From Spirodela intermedia (Eukaryota; Streptophyta; Magnoliopsida; Alismatales; Araceae), in contig LR746270.1 in the NCBI GenBank assembly GCA_902729315.2, positions 7,263,221 to 7,327,220 on the forward strand: DNA of 64,000 bases, written 5' to 3'. The notes under the pieces are model-generated. The model searched no databases and was not told where the DNA came from. It saw nothing but the letters and a program-made list of their open reading frames with translations. How positions within the stretch are numbered: position 1 is the first letter of the stretch; every line of letters starts with the position of its first letter. This document shows positions 38,915 through 51,600 of this stretch, in pieces. The position numbers and the translations under genes were made by a program.

Positions 38915-40605
38915 AATATAATTAATAAGTCTTCATTATCATGAGTTAATAATTAGTAAATAATATAGTTTTAGTCTTATCTCATGATAAATATACTTAT
39001 ATTTATGTTAAAATATGAAAAGTGGTTTTTAATTGATTAACATGATTTTTTGGCTAATTATTTAATTTTATATGAATTTATATAATTTTTATAGTCTTAT
39101 TTTTGAGATAAATAAAGAAAAAGAAATAAAAACAAAAATATAGCAAAATGTGAGCACAAGCTCACAAGTGGGTCGGAAGCATAGTCGAGGGGAGCCACGA
39201 GTAGAAGCTTAAGCGGCTTGGACTGATGGGGACACATGTGCACCACTCCCCTTCTACATCACTAGTGGTTAATTGGTTGTGGGGCAAGGAGTGGTCGTAC
39301 ATGTGAGAAAAAGGGACACATTACTTATATATGTGATATTATTATATATTCACCCAAAACTTTGGCGCACAAGCAATGTGTGACTAAACCCACATTATAC
39401 CTTCCCTCGAAAGGCTTCAAAAATTTTAATACCTAAATTACTCTTTAGTTATAATAAAGATATACCATGATAATGTCACTTGATAAGGGCATTAGAATAC
39501 TTATTTCAATTTATCTCATGTAGGCGGGCAATCAGCGTAAGTTTAAATCCTTCTAGAGCCAAAACTTGTATTTTTATCTGATTATTGTGAATTTCCTACA
39601 AATCGCCGATGAAAGATTAAGCCACCAAAATTGTTGAATCATCAATGAAAATCTCGTCAATGTGATTCACATAGTATTATTATTAAAATTGTTGAATGAT
39701 TCGTGATAAAAGGATTGTAAATCAATTGAGTAAATCATCTTTAATTGATCGATGAATAAATCATCGTTAGGAAGAGAACAATTCACTAGGAGTTGAGTCG
39801 CCACCTCTTGAGAGTATATTAGATGCGATGAAGAGCTTTCTCTTATTGTGCAGACCTAAAGATGAAACTCCTTGACATGCGCTTCACCTCTATCCAACTC
39901 TTCTCCATCAGGTGACAACCGCTAGAGAACCGCAATGTCACTATTTTTTCACTTCACTAGAGACAATTTGATGACCTATTTTTTTTATCTCTAGACTTTG
40001 TAAGAAGATTTAGAAATTACCCATATCATCCTTATCTAATGAAAGCCTTCAAGGCTATAGACACTATACGACGATCCTCTTGAATACTCAAGAACTCTAT
40101 TTTCTTACTTTCAACTTAATTTCTGCTTCATTTAGTAATTATTTATGTGATTTAAATTTATCAAGCTATACTTCATTCAATTATGATTCTTCTAGTTTTT
40201 ACAAATCTTAATTTGATCAATTAAATCATCTATAATCACTTATGTAAGAATTCTGTTTCCGCTCGATTCGTATTCGTCGAGCACTGACGTCATCTTGACG
40301 TCCACACCCTTATTTCTCCTTTTCGTAAATTTTAAATATATTTTATTTTTATTTCTTAGTATAAAATTTATAAACAAATTGTATTCTTTGAGAAAAATTC
40401 TGAAAAATTACCTGATATTATATTATATCTTTGTGACCAACTTAAAAAATTATCATTATTTTTAAAAAAATTATTGAATTATAATTGATATATTTGTTCA
40501 TAAATACTTGTAAATATCTAAAAATTAGTATTTTCTAGTTTTATAAATTTTAAATTTATGTGATTTACTATACAATGACTAAGTCACATGAGTAATGTAG
40601 TAACA
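38915..40605 (+). repeat. Left inverted arm
   Basis: Matches the reverse complement of 42575-44285. Shared landmarks include GTGGGTC-GAAGCATAGTC, a CACTCCCCTTC segment, GTGTGACTAAACCC, TTGAGTCGCCACCTC and ATGTAAGAATT. Confidence 0.75.
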
Positions 40606-42574
40606 TACCAAAAATTCAAAGAGTTTATATTGTTACTTTTTAAAACATTAATTTATTTATTATTTAAAATTCAGGTTATAACATAGCCCAATAGGACTGT
40701 TAACTAGCATTTTTATGATTGTTAAAGACTCAATATGTAGAGTACAAAAGGGACCTTCTCCCCATATTAGGGTTTCAGCAATAGAGGTAGAAATTAGAGA
40801 GAAAGCTGCTCACTTCATTACTCTTCATCCAAGGAGACTAAGCTTCTCACCTTCATCTTTGAGCACACAAATAGCAAGATAAAAACTCATATTTAGACCC
40901 TCAATGACTCCAACCTACATTTGAGGCTTTCTCCATTAAGAACAAAGCATTCAACCAAAGGAAACTATGAGCTGAATTGATAAGAAAAAGTATAAATTTT
41001 GTTCTTGATTTGCTACCTCAATCTTTACCATAGAAGCTCACTAAAGCAGAAATATTTTGGTCACTAAATCACTATTAATTATTGTAGAATACTTATTTAG
41101 CCTTTGAGATTCTAGTGGTCGAAAATAACTTACTGAAAAATCAATTCATCGCACTCCTCTTGGTACCATTTGCTACCATAGTATGCCAACCAAAGTAAAT
41201 CAATTGTGTGATGATCCACATGTCAACCTAATTTTTCAAATTAGTTAAGTCAATTGGTGTGCCAATTAATTGATCTAATTAATGTATTGACACACTATCT
41301 CAAACAAAATGAGTCTCTATGACGTGGGACAAAGGGCCATAATAGATCTCTTTAGAAAGAGCTACACATTAATCTTTAAAGTTGATTAAAATTAGGACTT
41401 CAATGGCTTAATATTTATATGATCCTACAATTTTAAGAGAATTAAGATCATTAATTACCTATTAGGTTATCTAATTCAAAGAATCAAACAAGGCTTCTCA
41501 ACTAGGTTTAGGACCATCAATCTTTCACACAAAGGTGACTATCTTATGAATCTCACAAATTCTAAGAGTAAATATTTAAAAAATAATGACCAACTTCACA
41601 AGTAATTTAAAAATCAACACACTTTTACAATATAGATTTTTGATATCTTGAAGATCTTTTGGTATGAGTTCCACAAGCTTTCTCAATGATTTTCCAAGGT
41701 GTAGACTAAGTGGTTTGCACCAAGGAGTGGACTGGTGTGGTTCGCACCATGTAGTTATTTTCAAACCACAATCACGTTTTTTTCCAAACCACAATCTCAT
41801 CACTCTACCAACTAAGAAAATTCTTTGTTGACCACAATATTTTTAATTAGCAGAAATAATTTAAATTCCTCAAAATTAATAAAACCTTATATGTAATCAA
41901 TTCACTCCTGCTCTTGGTACATAATCTATCCTACAAGGGAAGCAAGACATGCTTGTTTTAGTATCATTAATTTCATTATTCAAGCATTCATGATGTTGAA
42001 TTAAGTCTTGAGCTAAGCCCTAAACTTTTTAACTATTTCATCAAAAACTTCTTACCTTTCTTATAAGATGTAATTTGACAAGGATTTTTCTAGTGATACT
42101 TCATCTTTGAACCATAAGACAAGGAGTCAACTTCGTTAGTACTATCAACATTAGACAAGGAAGTATCCTTATTGTTCTAAGTTTTAATCACCCATAGGTT
42201 CTTTAACTCACACCTAAATTTTGTATATTAGCTCTAACCTTTTGTTGTCTCACTTGGGATGTGTCCCATATGTAATCATTCATGCTCTTTCTATTGTTTC
42301 ACTACTTTAAATGTAGTGAAGTTTACTCTCATCAAGAACATAAAATAAAACATTTATCACCTTTGGATTTAATGATAGTAACCTTTTGAGATCCTCATTA
42401 AAATTTCTTGCTTGTCCTTTGGATCACAATGCACATTAAACATGACTTTCTATATTCTCATTGTGTTCTACTTTATATTGTCATAGACATTTTCAAATTG
42501 AATGTATTTTTTACCATTGAATAAAGATTTAGGTGTAGAATGTCTTAAAAACTTAGTTCATAAAATATTACCCA
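40606..42574. other. Central segment between the inverted arms
   Basis: About 2 kb of AT-rich sequence with no long open frame. It reads like decayed retroelement or LTR-type sequence, but no boundary or coding motif could be fixed. Confidence 0.45.
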
Positions 42575-44285
42575 TGAGATTTTGAAATGACTTAGTCATT
42601 GTATAATAAATCACATAAATTTAAAATTTATAAACTTAAAAAAATATTAATTTTTAAATATTTAGAAGTATTTTTGAACAAATATGTCAATTATAATTTA
42701 ATAAAAGTTTAAAAAATAATAAAAAATTTCCAAGTCGATCATAGGGATGTAATATAATGACAAATATTATTCAGAATTTTTCATAAAGAATATGAATTTT
42801 TCTAAATTTAAGACTAAAAATAAAAATAAAATATATTTATAATTCACAGAAAAGGAAAATAAAGGTGTAGACATTAGGATGATGTCAGCACCTGATGAAT
42901 GTGAATCAAGCAAAAATATAGTTTTGCCCAACAATTCTTATGTAAGTGATTACAAACGATTTAATTGGTCAAGTTAAGCTTTGTAAAAGTTAGAAAAATC
43001 GTAATTGAACAAAGCATAATTTAGAAAGTTGACATCCCACAAATTATTATTAAATAAAGTAAAAATTAAGTAAAAAGCAGAAAAAATTAAATTTCAGCGT
43101 CGCGATAATGATGCACCAATAATGTGTTAGAATCTTGAGCATTCGAGAAAATTGTCATGCAGTGACCACGGCTTTGAAAGTTTTTATTGAACAAGAACGA
43201 CTTGGACAATCTCTAGATTTTCCTATAGAGTCTAAAGATTAATTAAATGGGTCATCGAATCGTGTCTTGCGATTGTCACTTAGTGGAGCGGAAAAATAAT
43301 GACTTTGCAACTCTCTAATCGTTATCACCCAATAGAAATGAGCTAGATGGAGGTGGGACGCATGTTAGGTTCATGCAACAAGATGAGGATCTTCATCGCA
43401 TTTGGTATGCTCTCAAAGGTGACAACTCGTCTCCTAGTGAATCATCTTCTTTCTAATTATAGTTTGTTCGTCGATCAATCAGAGATAATTTACTTGATGG
43501 ATTTGTGATCATTTTATTGCAAATCATTTAACAGTTTTAATAACAATACTTTGAGAATCGTATTAATTAGATTTTCATCAATAATTGAATGATTTTGCCA
43601 GCTTAATCATTCACTGACAATCTACATAAAAGTTACGATTTAATCAGATAAAAATATGAGTTTTGGTTTTAGTAGGATTCAAACTCACATCAGTCGCCCA
43701 TCTATATGAGAGAGGAAAATAAGTATTTAAATTACCCTATATGGTAACATCATCATAATGTATTGTTGTTATAAATAAGGGATAGTTTAGATATTTAAAT
43801 CATCAAAATCATTTTGGGGAAGGTGTGACCAGGGTTTAGTCACACATGAGTTATATATCAAATTTGGGATGAATATATAGTAATACAAGATTTGAGAATC
43901 AATGAGTCTCTTTCTTGCATGTGTACAATCACTTCTTGCCCCATGCCTTGACTAGCCATCAGTGACTTGGAAGGGGAGTGACGCACATGTACCTCTATTG
44001 GTCTATAGCTGCTCGAGCCCCTACTCATAGCTTTGCCTTGACTATGCTTCTGACCCACTTTTGGGCTTGGCCGACAAGTCTTCCCCTTTTTCTATATTTT
44101 TATTTTAATTTATTTTTTTTATTTATCTTAAAAATAAGATTATAAAAATTATATAATTTTTTATAAAATCATATAATTAGCTAAAAAATCAAATTAATCA
44201 ACTGAAAACTACTTTTTATAATTTAAGACTAAAATTTTATTATTTATTAATTATTAACTCATGATAATAAAGACTTATCAGATCT
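42575..44285 (-). repeat. Right inverted arm
   Basis: Reverse-complement partner of 38915-40605, with the same landmarks in opposite order and many substitutions and small indels. Confidence 0.75.
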
Positions 44286-45401
44286 CCTCGTCAAGTATTG
44301 ATAATTCTTTTAAAGAGATAATAGCTTTTATACAACTTGTTTGTTTTGAAGAGATTATACAAGAAACCATAAAAAGAGGTCATTAGTATTTTTATGTTAA
44401 TATTTTAGTTACTAATTCTCACAGTGATATAATTGTCAAATGTTTATATTGAATATCCACTTTGTCTACTCTTTTTGAGGACAATGTCCTTGGTTCGCAC
44501 TTAATTCTAAATTAAATACTTTATGTAGCCTATTCATTGAACACAATGACCTCAACAAGCCTCCATTAAATACATAGGCTTCAAAAAACATATACACTAG
44601 ACACAAAGGTCTCAACAAGCCTAAACTCAACTTATCAATTATGAACAAGTAAATGTGCTTACGAATTGGCTCATAGCCTCCTTTGCTTGAAGATGTCAAG
44701 ATTGTATGAAGGAGATTAGATGGCCTGAGCAGCAGATAAATTCTCTTCCCTTTTGGCTCTCAAGTATGTTGAGTTTGCATATGAGCTACAATGAGGATCT
44801 AACTAGGCATTGGGACTCTCACTCTCATTTCTCTCTCTATTTATACATGTTAAATATGGCTGAAGGTCTCTATATTCTGTATTTTTTACAACTTTTTTTC
44901 AATAGCACAAGCATGTCCATCATTCACTATTATGTTAGATTCATATGTTGCATCATGTTCACTTTCAAACCTTTTTTCAATAGCACAAGCATGTCTATCT
45001 TATGATAAAAACATGCATCCAAAAAATTATGTCATCACATAGTTGTGGGTGTAGACCATTTTTCCTTTAAGTGAATTTTTCATGGTTTGATATTTGATTT
45101 AGTCCGTTATGATTTACACATGGATATTACAATTTATCATAAAATATTATCATATTATCCTCTATCATTATCAAAACACTTAAGGCTCTTGAAGTCAACA
45201 TACATGAGCTCAAAGACTAAATGTGATCACTATATTTAGTTACTCATCAAAGTTGAATCCAAAAAATAATTAAAAATTCAACTCTGAATGATTGAGCTAG
45301 CAGCAAGAGTATATAGTAAGCAGAATAATTTTGAATGGCCAGATAGTAGAGCCCTACAAACAAACTCCCCATGTCTTCTCTCTGTCGCCCTCCCCCCACC
45401 C

Positions 45402-45443
<42 letters not shown>

Positions 45444-46845
45444 CCCAGCTAACCAGTAGTGTTTAGCCTTGTCTATTCAATCCCCCCCTATAGCTTGCTT
45501 TCATGATGTCCTCTACAGGGACTCATTTGAGACCCCTAAATCAAAGAGGGTTTACTCTTCATTTGAAATTCTTATTTGGATGTCTAAGAACCAGATAACT
45601 CAAGGAAATATTTTTGCTAAACATAGTTGGTTAAGTGGAAATATAAAACAATTCAAAACTCTCAGCTGACTGACATATCAGTGAGACTAATAAGGTAAAG
45701 CCATGGCAACACACCTCCATCGCAAGGTGAGAAAGCATACTGGAAGAGGGAAGGCGTGGTGCCTTCAATATCAATACAGATATATGGGCACCATCATACT
45801 AACCTTTGAACGAAGATGCCACAGACCATGACCTGGTTAAACGAAAGAGAAATCTTTTGGATTTGTTTTGGGCAGGAGAAATGCAGGAGAAGCCATCTAA
45901 ACATTCTCCACGTCACTGAAGAAACGCATTTGAGACTCTTGCCTCTGTTCCTTCCGTTCACAGGGGATGAGATAGGATACAAGGGAATATCTGACTCCTG
46001 CTTTTTTTCTTCAATTGAATTGACATGCAAGTTCACCGCACCTTTGCTTTCACACAGAGTTCCATAAGAACTGTTAGTTGAGCATCAAGCATGCAGAAAT
46101 GCAAGGCACCTAATAGACAACATAGAGAAGAATATTCAGTCAAAAGAACTTTCCACAAGATGACAGGTGAATGAGTCCTCACTATGTGGTTCAAATCAAA
46201 CAAAAGGCAAAACTGCGTCACAAATAATTGGCATATATATAGGCCACAGCTTCATTTTTAATGATTAGACGACCCTAACTTGTTGTGTTTCTCATAATCA
46301 CACTTTGCAGATGGTGAGTTGATGAGCTTTTCGGTACCAATTGGGCTGTTCAGCGTTAGTCACATTGGCTGTTGAGATCAAAGCACCATAGATTATGTTC
46401 TCATGCAGTTGTAGGTGAACCCTAATATGTATTCAGCCTACTTGTTTCATGTTGTAATCATCTTTGTGTTCGGAAATGAGTCTTCACGAATGAGAACATT
46501 AGTTGATCACAGTGACATAATGTTGATGATCATTTTAGAAAACATGGTTCCCAACGAAGTAATTGTTTTGAGAATGCAAAAATATAAAAGAAAGTTCTTA
46601 ATAGTTGTAAAAATGTGTCCAGGAAAGAGCTATGATAAGTAAATTAGGCAGGAGAGAAGACAAATCATCTAATAGTTGCAGGTCGGAGTTTAACATAACC
46701 AGGCTAAAAAATAGCTATTTACACAACGATGACATGATGAACCAACAATTTTTTGTCACGAAAAGAGACATTCACAACCAAAGAAAAAATGATAGCATCC
46801 AACTCCATGAACACTTTGATGAACATATTTATGCTGACAGTTGCT
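44286..46845. other. Intergenic region right of the inverted-arm element
   Basis: No gene found. It contains a 25-bp direct repeat (CAATAGCACAAGCATGTC core, near 44899 and 44976) and a CT microsatellite at 45405-45441. The right end (46300-46845) is probably the 3' flank of the BSD-domain gene. Confidence 0.5.
45405..45441. repeat. (CT)n microsatellite
   Basis: Uninterrupted CT repeat following a C-rich run. Confidence 0.95.
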
Positions 46846-48240
46846 TCAAGGTTTTTTTGGCTCATCATCTTCGATGTCCCAACCAAGATCATCATCTTCA
46901 TCTTCGGCCGTAGTCAACCTCTTGCGCAGATCAATCCGATTGGGACTCCCAGCAGAAACCCTGGGCTTCTTTTCATCATTGTCACCAAGATCTTCAATCT
47001 CATCCCACCCAAGATCATCTTCTTCAGGAATAGATGGCTGAGTTGACACGATTGATACATCACTGTCCTTGCATGATTCAGCAGATTCTGCTATCCCTTC
47101 AGGAAGAATCTTATCATCAATCTTAATGGGAGCTTCTCTACCTTCAAACCCTGTAGCACTCATTTCTGAAGATTCTTTCTCCCCGGATGAAGTTGTTGCA
47201 TCTTTAACCAGATTATCGGTTTCAGAATTCTCGCTTGAGTTCTCTACACATGCGCTATCAGGGTTTTCAGCAGTGTCTCTTTCCGGCATGGCAGAAATAT
47301 CACGCTTATGTGCGCCTACTTGATCACCTCCTTGACTTTCTACACTTTGCTGCCCATCTTTCTGTTCTTCCTTTTCACTTTTCCGAACGTCATCATCCTC
47401 AACCTCCCAGCTAAGATCCTCCTCTTCTTCCCCTGATATCGCCCTTTTAACGAGATTAGCTCTAACGTCCTCCGCCTGCTTCAGCTTGTGGACTTTGTAG
47501 AAATAGCGACTCCAGAAAGTATCGTAGTCGATAACGTCCGGAACCAATCTCGCGAGATTTCCCTGCAGGGCTCTGCTTTCTTCAAGAAGGTTCTTAATCT
47601 CCTTTTCTCTCTCTGGCAGGCTAAACCCAGCCAACCACGAACGGAAATCTTCGGCGTCCTCTGGCTCCTCGGTGACGGTGGACAGATCGGCCTGGATCCC
47701 TTGGAGCTTTACCGCCAATCTACTCAGCCGATTCGACGCGCCTCGTTCGACGCTCGGTTGTGAGGCATCGACAGCGGAGCTTAGATCTGCCGAGGTATCC
47801 ACGTCGAGAGACAGCAGGGCGTCCTTTCCCTGCGCGATGATCTCGGCGGTGCCCCGCCAGACGGAGCCGCTGAGCCCGTCAAGCGCCTGCCCGACCGTCC
47901 CGAGGGATTCCTGTGCAACAGAAGCGCTGGCCTCAAGGGAGGAAGGAAGCTCCCGGATCACCTCACGGATTACCTCCGTCTCCTTGCGAAGCCCCGACCC
48001 GAACTCCTCCAGGTCCCGGCGGTAGGTCTCGATCAGCGGCTCCGACTTCGACACCAGCGTCTGTATGATCCCGGAGAAGGCGCCCCAGGAACGGCCGCCG
48101 CCCTCATCCGCCCCGGAGGAGCCGCGCTCCACGCCGGTGCCTTCACGGCTGCCATCCACTCCCTCCGCCGCCCCCTCCTCGTCCCCGGCGCCGGAAGGTG
48201 GCTCCGGCTGGCCGGAGAAGACAGATTTGAAGAAATCCAT
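46846..48240 (-). CDS. BSD-domain-containing protein
   Basis: A single open exon on the minus strand encodes 464 aa from the ATG at 48240 (MDFFKSVFSG). The N-terminal ~55 residues are Gly/Glu-rich low complexity, followed by helical stretches at about 55-190. The BSD domain lies at about 195-255 (FRSWLAGFSLPEREKEIKNL ... YDTFWSRYFYKV) with its hallmark Phe-Trp pair. The acidic tail from about 270 is rich in Glu/Ser and carries three copies of a DL-x-W-(D/E) acidic motif, the last just before the C-terminal KKP. BSD domains are known from TFIIH p62-type factors, synapse-associated proteins and DOS2-like proteins; plant proteins of this layout are mostly uncharacterised. The reading frame stays open upstream through a (GAT)n microsatellite, but that extension would add a run of ten Ile, so the start at 48240 is preferred. 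Confidence 0.92.
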   Translation of the reverse strand: MDFFKSVFSGQPEPPSGAGDEEGAAEGVDGSREGTGVERGSSGADEGGGRSWGAFSGIIQTLVSKSEPLIETYRRDLEEFGSGLRKETEVIREVIRELPSSLEASASVAQESLGTVGQALDGLSGSVWRGTAEIIAQGKDALLSLDVDTSADLSSAVDASQPSVERGASNRLSRLAVKLQGIQADLSTVTEEPEDAEDFRSWLAGFSLPEREKEIKNLLEESRALQGNLARLVPDVIDYDTFWSRYFYKVHKLKQAEDVRANLVKRAISGEEEEDLSWEVEDDDVRKSEKEEQKDGQQSVESQGGDQVGAHKRDISAMPERDTAENPDSACVENSSENSETDNLVKDATTSSGEKESSEMSATGFEGREAPIKIDDKILPEGIAESAESCKDSDVSIVSTQPSIPEEDDLGWDEIEDLGDNDEKKPRVSAGSPNRIDLRKRLTTAEDEDDDLGWDIEDDEPKKP

Positions 48241-48312
48241 GGAAGAGGAGGATCGCGGCTTCTCTTCACACCACCACCAAATGAGGCCGAGATGTTCAGT
48301 GTGTCCAACGGA

Positions 48313-48324
48313 GACGATGATGAA

Positions 48325-48356
<32 letters not shown>

Positions 48357-48357
48357 C
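48313..48357. repeat. (GAT)n microsatellite in BSD gene leader
   Basis: About ten uninterrupted GAT units plus interrupted ones. On the gene's strand they read ATC, in frame with the downstream ATG. Confidence 0.93.
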
Positions 48358-48446
48358 CATGGGGGTGGACCAAGGGACCACGGGATCCCGACGACTCCTG
48401 AGAGGTCTCTACCCGATGGACGGCTGTTTAATTAACTCACGCAGCA

Positions 48447-48468
48447 TCTCTCTCTCTCTCTCTCTCTC
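48447..48468. repeat. (CT)n microsatellite upstream of BSD gene
   Basis: Short uninterrupted CT run. Confidence 0.9.
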
Positions 48469-48600
48469 CGTTCGGGGTCTGGCCCGCCCGCGACTCACGG
48501 CCGAGTCGAGTCGGTTCTGCCTTTTCTTCACCGCGGGGTCTCTCCATTTCCTCAGACCCATGAGAAGGAAGTCCCTATTGGCATGTAAAGTTGACACATT

Positions 48601-51600
48601 GTGTTGATTTGGGCGGAACTTCCTGTTGAGATAATGATTTTGATAGATCTTCCAATCACGACGCTTACTTGGTCAAAATATGATAAAAATTATGTATATT
48701 TATTTGAACATGTTAATCACTAAATGGAAATGTTAATCTAATTAAATGTTATTTTTCAGTCCTCAAATTAAAAAAAAAATCAGATCTCTAGAGAAAATAT
48801 CAACATAAAACTATGTTTAAATAAATCAAGAGAAAAAGTCTTAATCTTTTTTAAGTGGATAGAAGAAAATATTTGTTTCTGACAATTATTACTCAAAAGA
48901 AATACACTGATGAAATGGTGACAAGTATATGGCATCCATGACAAGTGTCATTCAAATCTAACTAGATGAAAGATACATAGCGAACAACATACAAGGGCAC
49001 TTGGAAATCATCTAACCTTAGATCATTGCAAAAAATACACAAAATCGAGATGACAGATGGCACCATCTATCAACATATATGACACATGGTAGAAAAAGTC
49101 AAAAGTAAAAGTGACATGTGACATAGTCAAGTCGCTGAAATTAACATATGACAAAACGTTAATGAATACTTATGCCACATGGCAAGATCACAGATAACAC
49201 ACCAAATCTAGTCCAAAGAAGAATCTGAAAAGGACCAGCAATCTCAAATATTGATAGCTGGTCTTACATGCCAAAACATCACATTTGACAAGCCTATTAA
49301 CATGTGGCAGATGTAGTTGACAAGGATAACATATCTTGACACATTACAAGATCAACAATATGTCCAAAATTGTGACAGGCATGTTTGGACAATTGACCCA
49401 GATGGTGTGCAATCTATTAGTGGGTTGACTCGTGCAACCTAAAGATCTTTGACCAATTTATCTTACTCATTTGAATGCCAACAATCAAGTTTTGGGCTCA
49501 ATAAAAATCCTTTTAACAAACTTGTTACTACTTTAAAATTAAAAAACTCCCTTGTCCCATCATCTTAAATTCTAAGAAAATTTCTAAGACACCTTAAATA
49601 TCATTGAATTATTCATATATTGTTTTAAGTTTAAAGTTTTCCTTCTATATGTCAAGATACTTAAGGGATTACATGTAACATGGGTGGAAAAGCAAGCTAG
49701 TGCCTTATTGTTTAATGGTGGGAGATAGATCTTCAAAACTATTTATGGTAAGGCTTTGCTTATTCTATGAATTTTAGTTGTATTCTCAACGATAGAATAG
49801 TAGAAGCCAGAGGTTGAAACCCTTCAAAAGCACATGTAGACCAAGGGAATGTCAAACCACAATAAATCTCGATATCTTTGGTCACTTAGTGGTGTGTTGA
49901 CCTACTAGAACACTATCAACCCATAGTATTTGCATTGACCCAAATAAATTTATGTCAACATATTCTATACGAAATTCGTAAGATTTGTTCGAAGATAACA
50001 ACAAAAAACTTCAGAAAACTGATTGCACTCCCCAACTTGGTAAGCCTACTAGCTTATAGGAACCAACACTTTTATGGTTCAAAAGTGGTGGAGTTTGGGC
50101 TGATTTGGATTTCAGCCTCTATTTGTTTCAAGTGGAGGCTACATGGTCATGTTGAAATGGGTTTCTCTTATTGTCTTCCAAGGTCCCACATGATTAATCA
50201 TTGACTAATCAAATCTTGCATATCTCAATTCCAACCATCAAATTCTTTCTCTATAAATACCCCATTGTTTGAGCTTTCAAATAATACATCAATGATCAAT
50301 CAAGTTCATCTCCACACTTAGAAATTTCTTTTGAAAATTTCATGTAATATAACTTCAATGAGGCTTCTTCAAGCGATCAATTGCTGACTACATCAGGGAG
50401 GCTTATCTTCCATATGCCCCATGCCTCCTCAAGCATCGAAAAAAAAAAATTTGAATTGAGAAGATGATCAGCATAGCTGTAAGATGAGTACAATATTATG
50501 TATAACTGTGATGATGAATGGGAGTGTTGGTAAAACAAAAGGATAAGATATTGCCTTAGTATCTAATGTTGAGTGATAGACTTGTGAAATCCATTAAGTA
50601 AAGAGATTTATTGATATTATGAATTTTATTTTCTTTCCTCAAGAGAAAAGGGGAAAATAAGGGGAAGTAACCCTTGATCCATCAAGTGATTTCTGTTCAA
50701 AAAGAAAAATCGATCCTAAGTATTTATGTTCATACACTAATGTATGAATAAAGATTTAAATAATTTGACCTTGTCCATTGGTTCATGCATTATGTTTTTA
50801 AGCATTATGTAGAGAAAAAAGTCATCATCAAAGATAAGAGAGAAAGTGTGCTGACTTAATATGTTGACCAGCTAAAATGGAAGAAATAATGTCTCTACAA
50901 TAACCTCAAACAACATCTTTGGAGAGATAAAACAGTTTCTCTATGATATCTAACATACGAGACTCTTACCAAATTTGATATGTGCTAGAAGATATATTGC
51001 ATGAGTGGGTAACTTGATATGTCAAAAGTTTTAGATTATTTATGGCATCACAAGGTTCTAAAGGGGGTTAATTAGACAACACTAATAGCTATTTGTTCTT
51101 TTTCAGAAGGCTATGGATGTTTTAAGACACAATCATAATGGTTCAAACTGTCTTGCCTATGGTACTCTTTAAAGACTATGCCCCTTAGGTTCCACTAAGA
51201 CTTGGTAACATGAGAGATAGAACAAAAAAGGGAAAGTGGCACCAAATTTCATGTGATTTGAAAAATCCTTCTGTATCTTTGATTGCACAAACATGTCCTT
51301 TTTGGAGAGAGAATCATTGCACGTGTTATTCCCCCTCTTATATCATGGTGTTAGATTGTCATACACATGATCATTCTCCACATCCTTCCAACATCCTCCA
51401 CATACTTTTCTAGGTCATAATTCTAGGAGAATAAACTGGACTAGCTCATCACTAAACCCTTCAATATTTATGGTTGGCTCAAAGAGGGCTAAACAAAGAT
51501 AGTTACAACTTCACTCCATTGAAGAATTTTCATTTGAAAACAAGTACTAGAATGTGAACAAGTTACTATTCATTTCCCATTAAGCTCCTAGCTTCATGGC

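Larger units (their letters stand above)
38915..44285. mobile_element. 5.4-kb element with long inverted arms (foldback-like)
   Basis: Two arms of about 1.7 kb in opposite orientation (38915-40605 and 42575-44285) flank a 2-kb centre. Outer ends match as AAGTCTTCATTATCATGAG on the left and its near reverse complement on the right. Inner ends match around AATGACTAAGTCA. The arms are clearly diverged. No transposase frame is seen, and no target duplication was identified. It may be a foldback or MULE-type element, or two copies of one element inserted head-to-head. Confidence 0.7.
48241..48600 (-). promoter_or_regulatory. Leader and proximal promoter of the BSD-domain gene
   Basis: GC-rich upstream sequence with a GAT/ATC microsatellite at 48313-48357 and a CT run at 48447-48468. 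No clear TATA box was seen. CT/GA-rich leaders also occur at the ALKBH10 gene in this window. Confidence 0.5.

Noticed and set aside
48241-48381. N-terminal extension of the BSD protein starting at 48381
   Set aside because: It would put a run of ten Ile encoded by a microsatellite in front of the natural MDFFKSVF start; the family starts near that Met.
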